Under the pieces are notes generated by a model. The model was not told where the DNA came from and made no database searches. It saw nothing but the letters and a program-made list of their open reading frames with translations. Positions 37,230 to 46,992 of a stretch of 64,000 nucleotides of DNA are shown here, piece after piece; positions within the stretch are counted from its first letter, which is position 1, and each line of letters starts with the position of its first letter. Both the position numbers and the translations under genes were made by a program. The DNA comes from Tritrichomonas musculus (Eukaryota; Parabasalia; Tritrichomonadida; Tritrichomonadidae): the NCBI GenBank assembly GCA_039105265.1, contig JAPFFF010000007.1:3596001-3660000 (forward strand). Direction: 5' to 3'.

Positions 37230-38010
37230 ATGACTGACAACAGGAAATCGTTCAAGATATTCGACAATGAGTACAATTCGCTGCTCAAATACCCATTCAA
37301 ATCCAAGATATCGAAATTGGACCCATCACAGTTCATCATCAACCCAGAAACTCATCATGAGCCATTCGTGAAGGACTTCAAATTGAAATCATGCAGTCCC
37401 TATTCAAAACCGGATTTCTCATTGGAACCCGGATGCTGGGAAGTCGATTTGATGTTTGCGAATTACACCACAAGGGCTAATGGAACCGAGTCCGTGGTAG
37501 TCCATGAAACCATTTACCTCATCATGGTGAATGTCAACACACGGTATCTAATTGTGGAACCGCTTAAGAACAGACTAGCTGATACCATCAAGACTGCATA
37601 CACCAAAATCATTCTTGAGAAATATGATGACTTCAAATTCAATACCATCAAATGCGATGGTGAGAATAACCTACTCAAAGTGCTTGATATACTTGGCCGC
37701 TACAATCCATCCAGAAATAAATACAGAGGTACCAAAAATGTGTTGATTGACCGCAATGCAGTGATTGTCGATAAATCCAAACACAACAACGCTCACAAAA
37801 TCGTTGATGCAACCATCAGGACACTCCGTAATGCATTTGGTTTAGATAATCGTCGGATTGGAGACCCATACCTGATGCAACAGATGGTACACTTCTATAA
37901 CAACACACCACATCGGTCTCTACGAATGCCCAATCCCAATTATCCAGGTGATTGAATCCAATATGACTCGTATCTAGCAAGGGTACCCAAGTGGATATAC
38001 TACACACCCA
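37230..38010 (+). pseudogene. DDE integrase, part present in B2
   Basis: N-terminal ~240 residues with WEVDLMF, IKCDGENNLL and VDATIRTLRN motifs; starts MTDNRKSFK, lacking the B1 Pro-rich extension. Fossil, broken; B3 begins where it ends. Confidence 0.75.
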
Positions 38011-38295
38011 AGTAGTGATGAGTGTGCGGGATCGGGACCAGATAGAATTACCTAAATGGCCCCAATTACTGACCCATAACTGAAGGCCACCTGACTATTT
38101 TTGAAATGACCCAACTGATACTCATGACTAGGAATAAGTGGTCAGCATCATGGGACTATATAGATGTTCACTTATGACCGCCACTATTGCCCTAGTTTAG
38201 AAGGCCCCTAACTATTTTTGCATTTATGCATTCGCATCGACCCCAAAAATAAACCTATTTTTAAATTTGAATATTGATTTTTTTATCACCACCAA
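38011..38295. other. Probable left terminal region of B3
   Basis: 285 bp without a gene. Begins AGTAGTGATGAGTG, similar in its first six bases to the A2 tip. Contains CTATTTTTG-type tracts twice and a final TTTTTTTATCACCACCAA before p161. No second B terminus is present in the window to confirm an inverted repeat. Confidence 0.6.
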
Positions 38296-38781
38296 ATGGA
38301 ATCATCCACAACCCATTTCAAGGTCTACGAATACATCAACACATTGATATCCCTATCATCAAAGCCTGATGAATTCTCAAAATGTAATTTCGCAATATTA
38401 TGTGACAAGTTCCCATTCAGTTTGAAGAAATCGCTTTACCTTGCGAGGGTCCTATATGTATCACTACAGACTAATACTGAAACCATTAGATTCTACCCAG
38501 ATAAGCTCAAGGAGATGAACCTTGAGAACATATATTTGACATCCAACAGTAGACGTAAATTGAGTATCAACATGCATGAGTTCTTCGTAAATGGGAATAC
38601 CGAAAAACATGAATTCAAGGAATGCCCGTATTACAACTATTCGATTGAGAAAACCAATATAAACACCAAGGATCTCATTGGTAAATTACGTGAAAAATAC
38701 AATATTGTGGAACCTGATGTATTCATTGGTCAACATCAAGATTTGGTATTGGAAGCAGACCCTGATATTGATTTTGTCTAA
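38296..38781 (+). CDS. p161, conserved protein next to ATPase
   Basis: 161 residues, unrecognised. Shares with A3 p151 the pattern VYEYINTLI, CNFAILCDKFP, YLTSNSRRKLS and YYNYSI; mixed alpha/beta appearance. The stop overlaps the convergent ATPase stop by 4 nt. First gene from the left end. Confidence 0.65.
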   Translation: MESSTTHFKVYEYINTLISLSSKPDEFSKCNFAILCDKFPFSLKKSLYLARVLYVSLQTNTETIRFYPDKLKEMNLENIYLTSNSRRKLSINMHEFFVNGNTEKHEFKECPYYNYSIEKTNINTKDLIGKLREKYNIVEPDVFIGQHQDLVLEADPDIDFV

Positions 38782-39719
38782 ATCTTACTATATATAACTT
38801 GCATATCGTGTTCAACAGTGTTCACCAATATGAAATCATGTCCAGATAAGGTTTTATATTTTTGCCACAACTCTTCGAATTCACAAGGTATGCTCACCTG
38901 CTGATATATGTAATTGAGTTTCTGTCGCGAGAACCCATTGAATATGAAGAATGATGTACAATTATTTTTGTAATCAGTTGGCACACCTTTGAAGAACTGG
39001 ATATTGATGTAAACGATTGAATTCTTATGGCGCAACTGTGTAATATAGTTTGTGAAGTATGATGATTTCAACAGCTTACTCTTAATGAAATCCTCACAAA
39101 GGATTATCGTATTGAGTGGTACATTGGGTTTCCCAAGTTTGTTGATATGAAGGAACTCAAACATTTGCTGCAACTTCTGTTCATCGACAATAATCTTCCC
39201 AACTGAGCTATATTTGTTATACAACTCTTTCCATAAATCGAGTTCCTTCAAATACCGTTCAGCATTACTATCAGCGACAACCTCAATGGGCAAGTTGATG
39301 AGTTCACGTTGAGATTCAAATGTGGAATCATTTATAATACCATTTTTGCTCACATAGACTATCATATGAAATGGGTTATTTTTGAGTCTACTCATTTGAA
39401 TGATATCACGAATAACTGTGTGACTCTTACCTTTGCCTTGAGAAGCTACCAGTATGTTCAAAGTATTGTACCAAGCATATATTCCGTTAGCGATTGGTCT
39501 TATGGATGCATTCGTGATTTTATCCCTATTTTTGGAATAGGCCTCACTCATAGCTTCATCAACATCAAACCTCTTGGAAACCGGTTGCTGCTTCTGGAAC
39601 ATAGAACGCAGTTCCTGCTCAAATGTGTCAAAATCTATTGGCTCTCCACTGGAACTGTCTGATAATTCGATAGATGTATAATCAAAAAGAGTTGGCTGCA
39701 GGCGTTTATAATACAACAT
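38778..39719 (-). CDS. FtsK/HerA-type (A32-like) packaging ATPase, B3
   Basis: 313 residues. Walker A SQGKGKSH at about 93-100, Walker B NTIILCED at about 203-210, and downstream QLRHKNSIVYINIQFF as in A32-like ATPases that move genomes into capsids. The N-terminal ~70 residues are acidic/linker-like and include the dispersed 20-bp repeat (39600-39619, minus orientation, read ELRSMF). TTTATTTTTGATTAA precedes the start. Followed by a membrane peptide gene. Confidence 0.8.
   Translation of the reverse strand: MLYYKRLQPTLFDYTSIELSDSSSGEPIDFDTFEQELRSMFQKQQPVSKRFDVDEAMSEAYSKNRDKITNASIRPIANGIYAWYNTLNILVASQGKGKSHTVIRDIIQMSRLKNNPFHMIVYVSKNGIINDSTFESQRELINLPIEVVADSNAERYLKELDLWKELYNKYSSVGKIIVDEQKLQQMFEFLHINKLGKPNVPLNTIILCEDFIKSKLLKSSYFTNYITQLRHKNSIVYINIQFFKGVPTDYKNNCTSFFIFNGFSRQKLNYIYQQVSIPCEFEELWQKYKTLSGHDFILVNTVEHDMQVIYSKI
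39600..39619 (-). repeat. Dispersed 20-bp repeat in ATPase gene
   Basis: Reverse complement of AGCAGGAACTGCGTTCTATG; same bases as in the integrase genes but a different reading frame. Confidence 0.75.
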
Positions 39720-39739
39720 TTAATCAAAAATAAAGCTTT

Positions 39740-39889
39740 TCAGGCGTATAATGTGCGTCTCAGCTCATCGGTCAACTCAGGTGGTTCATCCTCTGCAGTA
39801 AACGATACCAATATTAGTAGTTCAATTATGTTGGTCGCTAGTATCAACCCTAATAATATATTCATGATGATCTCGCTTGTAAGTGACAT
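39740..39889 (-). CDS. Small membrane peptide, 49 aa
   Basis: MSLTSEIIMNILLGLILATN then IIELLILVSF and an acidic tail (EDEPPELTDELRRTLYA). One probable transmembrane helix. A3 has the same arrangement and tail pattern (EPELSEEIRTKMYS) at 51219-51350, which supports it as a real gene. Confidence 0.7.
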   Translation of the reverse strand: MSLTSEIIMNILLGLILATNIIELLILVSFTAEDEPPELTDELRRTLYA

Positions 39890-39899
39890 TTATGAAAAT

Positions 39900-40517
39900 T
39901 TAAATACAAATTTTGAGTGATATCGAGTGTCTTATGAGCTCGGTCCATACATGGTTATATCCATATTTCAATTCATTGGATACCCCATTTTTGGATACCA
40001 ATATCTTATCAATCTTCATGTACTTCGAATTTGAAACACAGCCCGTACACCCACTGTCCTCATTTATAACCAACTCAACCTTGTCAGCCTTAGTGAGTAT
40101 TTTAATGAGCTCCATCAATGTGTTGCTATGGCACACAAGATAGTTGTTCATCCTCAATGGATTCGTTTCATAGATACTCAGCAATATCTCGAGGAATTTA
40201 TTTTTGGTATCCAAATCCTCACCGTCAAGTTCTAATGAACGTTCTAGAGGAGGATTGTTTATTAGAGCAACTGATGGATATGCACCAGTTGTCGAGGGTG
40301 TAGTAAAATTTGCATTCTGGGTGCCATTTTGAGGATATCCCCCTTCAGTATATCCCATTTGAGGTTGCACTTGAGGTTGCATCTGTGGAACTTGAGGGTA
40401 TGATACTGGTTGTACAGGTGGAGGTCTATTCGCAGCAATCTTAATATTCACATTCTGCTCCTGTTTAACACTAGCATCATTTTCACTTGATAGAATTCTA
40501 GCCTTATGGAGAGTCAT
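39900..40517 (-). CDS. p205, conserved protein
   Basis: 205 residues, unrecognised. MTLHKARILSSENDASVKQE shared with A3, then a Pro/Gln-rich linker and a conserved C-terminal domain (NPLRMNNYLVCHSNTLMELI, LTKADKVELVI, CTGC). The start at 40517 aligns with A3; AATATTTTTGTGC lies upstream. Confidence 0.65.
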   Translation of the reverse strand: MTLHKARILSSENDASVKQEQNVNIKIAANRPPPVQPVSYPQVPQMQPQVQPQMGYTEGGYPQNGTQNANFTTPSTTGAYPSVALINNPPLERSLELDGEDLDTKNKFLEILLSIYETNPLRMNNYLVCHSNTLMELIKILTKADKVELVINEDSGCTGCVSNSKYMKIDKILVSKNGVSNELKYGYNHVWTELIRHSISLKICI

Positions 40518-40559
40518 TTCCAAAGCACAAAAATATTTTTACCCCAATTGCTATATTTC

Positions 40560-42428
40560 TTAAGTCATTTCTGGGTCAACTTGTGAGCCAGCTGGTGATT
40601 CATCATCAACATATTCAAGACCATCGAGTGAGAGCTTAAAGTATGTGTCTCTACATAAACAGAGTTGTACAGGTGGTGGTCTAACAACAGCTCCACTTGG
40701 TTCAATAATATTATAATATGTATCATTATTGCCAGTGAATATTGGTTGACCATTGACTTGAATTTGGATATTACCTTTGCCACCATCTAAGCCATCATAA
40801 CAGTATCCAGCAGATGCTCTCTCAGTTTGGACATTGAATACAAATGATGTGGCATCACTCAATGTATTCTTATATCTATTTCCATCAACATCATTCTTGG
40901 GCATAGTGAAGCTATCCTCAAATTCCTTAGTACATTGGAGTGTGATGCTATCCAAATCGCCAGCTGTTAGTTGACTCTCGAAGAATCTAGCACCAATGGT
41001 ACTAACATTCTCATCTGGGAAGTTCTTACCACCAATATTCAAATAACAATTTTGGTAAACGGGATTCTCAAATACGGTCAAATCGTTGTGATGCTTGGGG
41101 AACAATAATGACATGCTTGTGACATTTATTAATGGGATATTCAATGTAGATTTGATTCCATTGGATGCAGCAGCAATTGGGAATGCATGATAATCTACCT
41201 TTTGGGATGGAATTATCAGTCCTTCACGTAATATGGATTCGATACCCGCACGAGTGGCTTCACAAACACCATATCCTTGCATGTTGGATTTACATAAAGT
41301 GATAGTCATTCGGTTAACGGTGAGAGTTGCCGGTTGCGATTCATATTTAAGTTCATTATTCTCTTCAACGATTTCAATTGTCATATAGTCTTCAATAGTA
41401 CCTTTGTAATCGGGATTATGGCGTGCAATCTCCTTTAAATTCATAGTCTTCTTAATACCGAATTTCTCATATTCCTCATCTGTAAATTCGAAAGTGATTT
41501 CAATTGGTGTATCATTAACTGGAGTTCCATGTTCGGCACAAATATTGTACTTAAATTTGATTGTATTATCGAATAACCCTGGTATAAGTGCTTCATTACC
41601 AATTTGCGTAAATTGCCTCTTGAGTTTACCACGAGCCTTGATCTCACGCAATTGCTCCAACTGCTTCATTGTAATATGATCATCATCTTCCAAGAATGCC
41701 TTCGCTTCAGCAACCGTATATGGATCAATGACTGCCCATACAAGACCTGCTGGACTGACTTGGAATCTAATAGATAAATCACCAATGATTCCATTGGGGA
41801 ATAAATCGAATGCCTGCAATGCAAGCAAGTCATCAAATGGTATATTCAAATCGAATTCAGTAGTGGTCTTCCCATTGGCTTTGAAATCATTGAGATTAAC
41901 ATAAACACCTGCATGAGTTTGACTATAATTTGAAACATTCTCCCATAAGCTGTGAACGAATCTGCGGCGTTTCTTCTCGGTTTCTGGTTTCAAAACTGAG
42001 TATAGGAAGCCCTCACGAATGCATTCATTTTGCTGATATCCAACATTGACATTGTTATGGAGAATCTCCAGCCTGTCGAATAATTGGTTCGAGGACTTGA
42101 ATCCCACAAACAATTTGTAGAGGTTATCAGGATCTTCAATCAATTGTAATTTAGCAGTATCGGTGTTCAATTGCAAATCAAGTTTGATGTGGAATGTGAG
42201 GAAACCTTTATCAACATCACTAATAAAGTGGTCGGGGTGCGTTAATGAAATCTGTGAGTACTGACCTTGATGGAATGGTGCTGGTTGGTCATGGCAATCA
42301 ACAGTTCTAAATGAGAAGCTTCTGGTACCATCATTGGTATTAATAATGTTTCTCATCTTCTGGAATGTCTCCATAACATTACCAACCTCGTACATCAAGT
42401 TGTGAGCTCTTTCGTTCCTATATTTCAT
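40560..42428 (-). CDS. Major capsid protein candidate, B3
   Basis: 622 residues from the ATG at 42428, chosen by alignment with MLYRNERAHN/MRYRNERAHN; the open frame upstream runs antisense to the peptide gene. Same framework as the A capsid candidate (SFRTVDCHDQPAPF, SQISLTHPDHF, GGKNFPDENVSTIGARFFES). The insertion domain at about residues 280-350 (LFDNTIKFKYNICAEHG onward) is unrelated in sequence to that of A1, A2, B1 and B2. Complete B copy. Confidence 0.65.
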   Translation of the reverse strand: MKYRNERAHNLMYEVGNVMETFQKMRNIINTNDGTRSFSFRTVDCHDQPAPFHQGQYSQISLTHPDHFISDVDKGFLTFHIKLDLQLNTDTAKLQLIEDPDNLYKLFVGFKSSNQLFDRLEILHNNVNVGYQQNECIREGFLYSVLKPETEKKRRRFVHSLWENVSNYSQTHAGVYVNLNDFKANGKTTTEFDLNIPFDDLLALQAFDLFPNGIIGDLSIRFQVSPAGLVWAVIDPYTVAEAKAFLEDDDHITMKQLEQLREIKARGKLKRQFTQIGNEALIPGLFDNTIKFKYNICAEHGTPVNDTPIEITFEFTDEEYEKFGIKKTMNLKEIARHNPDYKGTIEDYMTIEIVEENNELKYESQPATLTVNRMTITLCKSNMQGYGVCEATRAGIESILREGLIIPSQKVDYHAFPIAAASNGIKSTLNIPLINVTSMSLLFPKHHNDLTVFENPVYQNCYLNIGGKNFPDENVSTIGARFFESQLTAGDLDSITLQCTKEFEDSFTMPKNDVDGNRYKNTLSDATSFVFNVQTERASAGYCYDGLDGGKGNIQIQVNGQPIFTGNNDTYYNIIEPSGAVVRPPPVQLCLCRDTYFKLSLDGLEYVDDESPAGSQVDPEMT

Positions 42429-42474
42429 TTGTACCTTGGAAAAAACCAGGAAATCACATTTTTTTATATACCAA

Positions 42475-42726
42475 ATGGGCATTGGTATCTTCAGGAAGAT
42501 AAAAGATGGATTCCGCAAAGTGGGATCTACACTCAGGAATGTCGCGCAGAGAGTTGTTGATAAGCTACCTACAGTTGTCAATGTTGGTAGACAAATCATT
42601 GATAGGGTCAAACCAATTGCAGGATTGATACCTGGTGCAGGTGGACTACTTGATACAATTGATAGAGGTTTGGGAACGGTTGGTAAGGCTGGTGAAATAG
42701 GTAAATCCATATTGGATAAAGTTTAA
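42475..42726 (+). CDS. Amphipathic peptide, B3
   Basis: 83 residues; MGIGIFRKIKDGFRKVGSTL, hydrophobic IAGLIPGAGGLLDTI. Diverged from B1/B2 but the same pattern, so the amphipathic character is conserved. Confidence 0.65.
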   Translation: MGIGIFRKIKDGFRKVGSTLRNVAQRVVDKLPTVVNVGRQIIDRVKPIAGLIPGAGGLLDTIDRGLGTVGKAGEIGKSILDKV

Positions 42727-42776
42727 TCATCACCAAATATCCACATACATATGAATTTATTTTTGCCTGTTTTGAA

Positions 42777-43238
42777 ATGAATACAGATAATGTGAAACAT
42801 TTAGCCCAATGCGATATTAAGGTCATAAACGATAATAAGCTGGAGCAGCGTACGTTCAACTCAGTAGAGGAGTTCGACCTGTTCTACCAGAAGTACAAGG
42901 ATATGTTCAATGAGAAGACCACCAATTATCTCAATAAAACCTACAAAATTATCACCCCTGAGTGTGAGTACAGGATTACCAAACGCACCGGCAAGGATGG
43001 CTCCAATAATGTGTTTCTCAAGAAAATCTCTAAGCAAGCCGATAACGATAACCTCGTGGAGATCCAATTTGCAAACATTCGAGCTGACATAAATGTATTG
43101 CAGTCATCATTAGATTCGTATTCCAAACGGATTACCACTTTGGAGAACACCATTGGCATGATCACTACAAAAATAAATCAGCTCACCAATACTGTGAATG
43201 AATGTACTGATGCTGTGAACAACCTCCTAAGACATTAA
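42777..43238 (+). CDS. p153, B3 homologue of p158
   Basis: 153 residues, with a slightly longer N-terminus (MNTDNVKHLAQCDIKV) than B1/B2. TTTATTTTTGCC lies upstream. Coiled-coil C-terminus; the stop overlaps the convergent neighbour. Confidence 0.65.
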   Translation: MNTDNVKHLAQCDIKVINDNKLEQRTFNSVEEFDLFYQKYKDMFNEKTTNYLNKTYKIITPECEYRITKRTGKDGSNNVFLKKISKQADNDNLVEIQFANIRADINVLQSSLDSYSKRITTLENTIGMITTKINQLTNTVNECTDAVNNLLRH

Positions 43239-43462
43239 ATTTTTGAATTATTTGGGACTACCTGGTGATTGAGCGAGTGGTGTATCGCTGATGATGTTGA
43301 TTTAATAACTGGGTCATGTATAATACACCCCTTATCTTCATATTTTTGGATTGTAGGTTTGGTACAACTCATGGTTCGCATATTTCGCATGTGGCGTTCC
43401 AGGTGATTGAAATACGTAAGCCCATTAGAATCTTTTAATACACGGCGTTCCTCATAAGACAT
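43235..43462 (-). CDS. p75B, B3 homologue of p77
   Basis: 75 residues, MSYEERRVLKDSNGLTYFNH; close to B2. Confidence 0.55.
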   Translation of the reverse strand: MSYEERRVLKDSNGLTYFNHLERHMRNMRTMSCTKPTIQKYEDKGCIIHDPVIKSTSSAIHHSLNHQVVPNNSKI

Positions 43463-43496
43463 TTAATCTTGAAAAAACACTTTTTTTCGTATCTAA

Positions 43497-43730
43497 ATGA
43501 CTGAATTGAGTGAATACAAGAAAGAGATTCCAGAGTTGAAGCGCATCAAGCATGATCTCAAGGAGAAGTGCTATTTGTATAAGGGTCATCTCAATAACAT
43601 CAAAGGTGGCATGCTGGGTAGCAATGGTCTTGCCGTTCGTGAATCACTGATTGAAGATATTAATAGTTTGAAGGAAAAGGTTGCCAAACTCGAGAATGAG
43701 TTAGCTGAATTATCAAGCGATAACCATTAA
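43497..43730 (+). CDS. p77B, B3 copy
   Basis: 77 residues, conserved coiled-coil protein; same divergent promoter region as B1/B2. Confidence 0.65.
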   Translation: MTELSEYKKEIPELKRIKHDLKEKCYLYKGHLNNIKGGMLGSNGLAVRESLIEDINSLKEKVAKLENELAELSSDNH

Positions 43731-43801
43731 ATTCCCAGGGTCGTAATATTGCTAGGATGTATTCCATACTCCCGATTGAGACCATTATTTTTGCACATTA
43801 A

Positions 43802-45064
43802 ATGATGCACAAGCTCTCAGTCCCACAGGGGATGCCTGATAACAAGAAATCATTCAAGATATTCGATAATGAGTACAAGTCATTGCTCAAGTACCCATTC
43901 AAATCTAAAATATCAAAATTGGACCCATCACTGTTTATCGTCAACCCCGAGTATCATCATGAACCATTCGTTAAGGACTTCAAATTGAAACCATGTAATT
44001 CTTATTCAAAACCGGATTTCTCATTTGAACCTGGCTGCTGGGAGGTCGATTTGATGTTTGTGAAGTACACTACGAAGGAACATGGAATACCTCCTGGTTA
44101 TAAATTGGTACCCCATGAAACCATTTACCTCATCATGGTGAATGTCAACACGCGATATCTAATTGTGGAACCGCTTAAGGACAAACTAGCTGATACCATT
44201 AAGGATGCATACGCCAAAATCATTCTCGATAAATATGATGACTTCAAATTTAATACCATCAAATGTGATGGTGAAAATAATCTACTAAAAGTGCTTGATG
44301 TGGCAAATCAAACTGATGAAAATAGGGAAATAGCCAATGGCACTAAAAATGTGCTATTCAATAAAAATGCACTGATCGTTAATAAATCCAAACATAGCAA
44401 CTCTCACAAAATCGTTGATGCAACCATTAGGACACTCCGCAATGCATTCGGTTTAGATAATCGTCGAATTGGAGACCCTTTCCTGATGCAACAGATGGTC
44501 CACTACTATAACAACACACCGCATCGTTCTCTACGAATGCCCAATCCCAATTATCGAGATGATGAGTATTATGACCAGTATCTGGCTAAAGAGCCTAAGT
44601 GGATATACTATACACCCAATCAAATGCAGCACAACCCTGATTTGGAATGGAGATACATCAGGGATTGCCAACGGAGGCTACGTCGAATCAAAAATAATAT
44701 GCAAATGGATGGTCTACTGAGCTATCACAAGGGTAATATCATATTGATCCATTACGATACATCCAAAACTGAGAAGAAGCATGAGAAGCAGAGGCGTGTG
44801 TTCAATGAGATTGCTGAATTCATAAGATACCATAATGGGAACGTCGAATGCAAATTGCTGAACCCATATCGTAGATTCCAGTTGAATGCTGATAAGCAAG
44901 CAGGAACTGCGTTCTATGTGCCGTATATCAAAACCAAAACTGGTCGAACGCCAATGACTGATGATGAGCGAGCTACTATAACAATCCCCATCATGTACAC
45001 CCGATTCGTGGCACCCAATTATGAATCATTGGGTGAAGACTATAAGCAGTACTTTGCTGTCTAA
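43802..45064 (+). CDS. Retroviral-type DDE integrase, B3
   Basis: 420 residues. All core motifs are present (WEVDLMF, IKCDGENNLL, VDATIRTLRN, NNTPHRSL) and the C-terminal part is complete. It contains the QAGTAFY segment once (44898-44918), at the second B1 position. The N-terminus MMHKLSVPQGMPDNKKSFK differs from B1 and B2, showing a free-to-vary leader. Followed by p110 via TAATAAATG. Confidence 0.88.
   Translation: MMHKLSVPQGMPDNKKSFKIFDNEYKSLLKYPFKSKISKLDPSLFIVNPEYHHEPFVKDFKLKPCNSYSKPDFSFEPGCWEVDLMFVKYTTKEHGIPPGYKLVPHETIYLIMVNVNTRYLIVEPLKDKLADTIKDAYAKIILDKYDDFKFNTIKCDGENNLLKVLDVANQTDENREIANGTKNVLFNKNALIVNKSKHSNSHKIVDATIRTLRNAFGLDNRRIGDPFLMQQMVHYYNNTPHRSLRMPNPNYRDDEYYDQYLAKEPKWIYYTPNQMQHNPDLEWRYIRDCQRRLRRIKNNMQMDGLLSYHKGNIILIHYDTSKTEKKHEKQRRVFNEIAEFIRYHNGNVECKLLNPYRRFQLNADKQAGTAFYVPYIKTKTGRTPMTDDERATITIPIMYTRFVAPNYESLGEDYKQYFAV
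44898..44918 (+). repeat. Dispersed 20-bp repeat in B3 integrase
   Basis: Same sequence as 21317-21337. Confidence 0.75.
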
Positions 45065-45067
45065 TAA

Positions 45068-45400
45068 ATGCCCAAACGCTATTTTCATACGCAAACCACC
45101 GAATTTACATTACCTGAGGATTTCATATATAGTCGCAACAAGAAATACATCGTAGTGCAGTATGTAGGGGCTATCGTAAATAAGACCATAATCGGTGATT
45201 TAATGGTACACTCAGACATTGTTGAATTCGACCCATACTGCGACCACTTCATAATGCTAGCCAACAGGCGGCAAACTAAGTATCGCAAATATGAGATGCT
45301 CAACAGGACCAAGCGGGATTTCAAAATATGGTTCACAGACCTGTATGGCAATGAGATAAAACCTGATGCATTCGTGCTATCATGCTTGCTAATATATTGA
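45068..45400 (+). CDS. p110, B3 copy
   Basis: 110 residues, almost identical to B1; among the most conserved proteins in the window. Confidence 0.75.
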   Translation: MPKRYFHTQTTEFTLPEDFIYSRNKKYIVVQYVGAIVNKTIIGDLMVHSDIVEFDPYCDHFIMLANRRQTKYRKYEMLNRTKRDFKIWFTDLYGNEIKPDAFVLSCLLIY

Positions 45401-45491
45401 ATATAGAATGCAGTTCGCTAGCGCTCGGCAATGAAATTGCTTCCTGCTTGGGTTACCGAATAAGCCTCTAAATGAGTTTATTTTTGGGTAA
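45401..45491 (+). other. Spacer with split dispersed repeat and mini-hairpins
   Basis: Reads TAGAATGCAGTTC, then CGCTAGCG and GCAATGAAATTGC hairpins, then TTCCTGCT: the dispersed repeat's two halves separated by about 26 bp. Ends in TTTATTTTTGGGTAA before p493. Confidence 0.45.
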
Positions 45492-46973
45492 ATGAATGAT
45501 GACTACTTTGAGGTTTATACATTGAAACCAGGTCAATATCGTGAATTAAAATATTCAAAATATTTATCAGCGGTATACCTTGATGTCGATAAATCTACTA
45601 AATTATATTTCCCACGTGATTTAGTTCCACCACCAGTCGTTCATGACTACACGATTGATAAAAATGGAGCTACATTCACAATGACATCACATGAAAAAGT
45701 TCCTACATATATATGGGAATCTAGATATGTGCCATCAGCGAATGACTTTTGTATGATACTAGTTCGAGGACCCAATAATCATAAACTTTATCCAAAATCG
45801 TATATCGCCTATCACAGAAATATTTTCAAGGAAACTGTTCTTGCAAACACAACTAAAAGACCTGGTGATTATGTTATAGGGTTTGAGATAGCGGTTTATT
45901 CAAATCATTTGCTTCTACCAGAAATATATTGTTTTGAACAAGATCCTTTATACCCGTCAAACCAGACAGCTCAACAAGATAGTCGTCCAAAACCCATTCA
46001 ATTTTCATTCTCAAGCGATGAAGTTTTTAGTAAGTCTCCACCTAGTAAAAATATTTTGGTTAATAATGGGACTGCCCCATTTGAGAAAAAAACTAAGGAT
46101 TGGTATCATGAACACACATCATATCACCCTCGACAAAAACTTATATGTAATGATTACACGGATGAGGCTAGTGAGAGTAGTGATAATGAACAAAATACAT
46201 ATGACCCGCATGAAGCTGAGTATAGGGATTATCAGGTGAGAAATCAAAATAAAATTAGTCCAAGTGGTGTATATATGTCTACCGATAAGAGACCAGGTAC
46301 GAAGTCCGTTGTTGCTCGAAAAACAAATGGTTCACTCCAAGAATATCGAGTTGGGAAACGTGCGATGACTGATATACGACGCAAGCAGTCATATAAATAT
46401 CAAAAATATCAGGGTGACGCTCAAACTCTCAATCCTAGAAGTACATATGACTCGCAGAGTGGTTACTCGCAGAGGCTCGACACTAGGAGCGATGATGAGT
46501 ATTCTAGTGAATCAAATGTTGATGATGATTATGCTCCACGAAGTAGTTCACGTAGACAGCACAGTCTGTATCGTAATGGACTTAGAGACAGTACTCGTGA
46601 GCAGGAATCACAAGATAACTCCAATACTAGAACACCTGAGCAGAAGGTACTTCGTACTTCATCTAGAAAGCATTCCAGTTCAGTGAAGACATCGCAGTCT
46701 GTGAAATTTGGTAAATCATTTAAACCATATCGGGAGAAATTCACACCACAATTCAAGGGGAATACCATGGACACCACATTTGAGTATGAGAGTAGTCGTG
46801 AGTATGGAACACTTCCTGAATATAGTGAGCAGGAGCTAAGTTCTCAATATGAGGAGGAGGAGCCTGAACGTGAACCTGAACCTGAGCCACCTTGCAAGCA
46901 TAAACGCAATGCAAAAATAATATCCAAACGTAGCCAAAAACGCAAGAATTTCTTTGACCGATTCAAGCAATAA
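45492..46973 (+). CDS. p493, fast-changing protein
   Basis: 493 residues. Opens with PGQYRELKYSKYLSAVYLD and closes with VKFGKSFKPYREKF...DTTFEYE, matching p487 only there. The middle is Ser/Arg/Asp-rich and low complexity, without the Pro repeats of p487. Function unknown. Confidence 0.6.
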   Translation: MNDDYFEVYTLKPGQYRELKYSKYLSAVYLDVDKSTKLYFPRDLVPPPVVHDYTIDKNGATFTMTSHEKVPTYIWESRYVPSANDFCMILVRGPNNHKLYPKSYIAYHRNIFKETVLANTTKRPGDYVIGFEIAVYSNHLLLPEIYCFEQDPLYPSNQTAQQDSRPKPIQFSFSSDEVFSKSPPSKNILVNNGTAPFEKKTKDWYHEHTSYHPRQKLICNDYTDEASESSDNEQNTYDPHEAEYRDYQVRNQNKISPSGVYMSTDKRPGTKSVVARKTNGSLQEYRVGKRAMTDIRRKQSYKYQKYQGDAQTLNPRSTYDSQSGYSQRLDTRSDDEYSSESNVDDDYAPRSSSRRQHSLYRNGLRDSTREQESQDNSNTRTPEQKVLRTSSRKHSSSVKTSQSVKFGKSFKPYREKFTPQFKGNTMDTTFEYESSREYGTLPEYSEQELSSQYEEEEPEREPEPEPPCKHKRNAKIISKRSQKRKNFFDRFKQ

Positions 46974-46992
46974 TATATGCAATAATATATGC

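Larger units (their letters stand above)
34556..38010. mobile_element. Maverick/Polinton fragment B2
   Basis: Fossil fragment of subfamily B: capsid part, amphipathic peptide, p144, p75, p77, a hairpin-rich spacer and an integrase part. It lies between the A2 right terminus and the probable B3 left terminus. It is nearly identical to B1 from the capsid start to p77. Broken, with at least two breaks. Confidence 0.75.

Noticed and set aside
38296-38781. Adenovirus-type maturation protease (p161/p151)
   Set aside because: Expected in many Polintons, but no ordered His-Asp/Glu-Cys pattern is visible.
42429-42710. N-terminal extension of the B3 capsid frame
   Set aside because: It runs antisense to the amphipathic peptide gene; aligned copies start at the MKYRN/MRYRN methionine.
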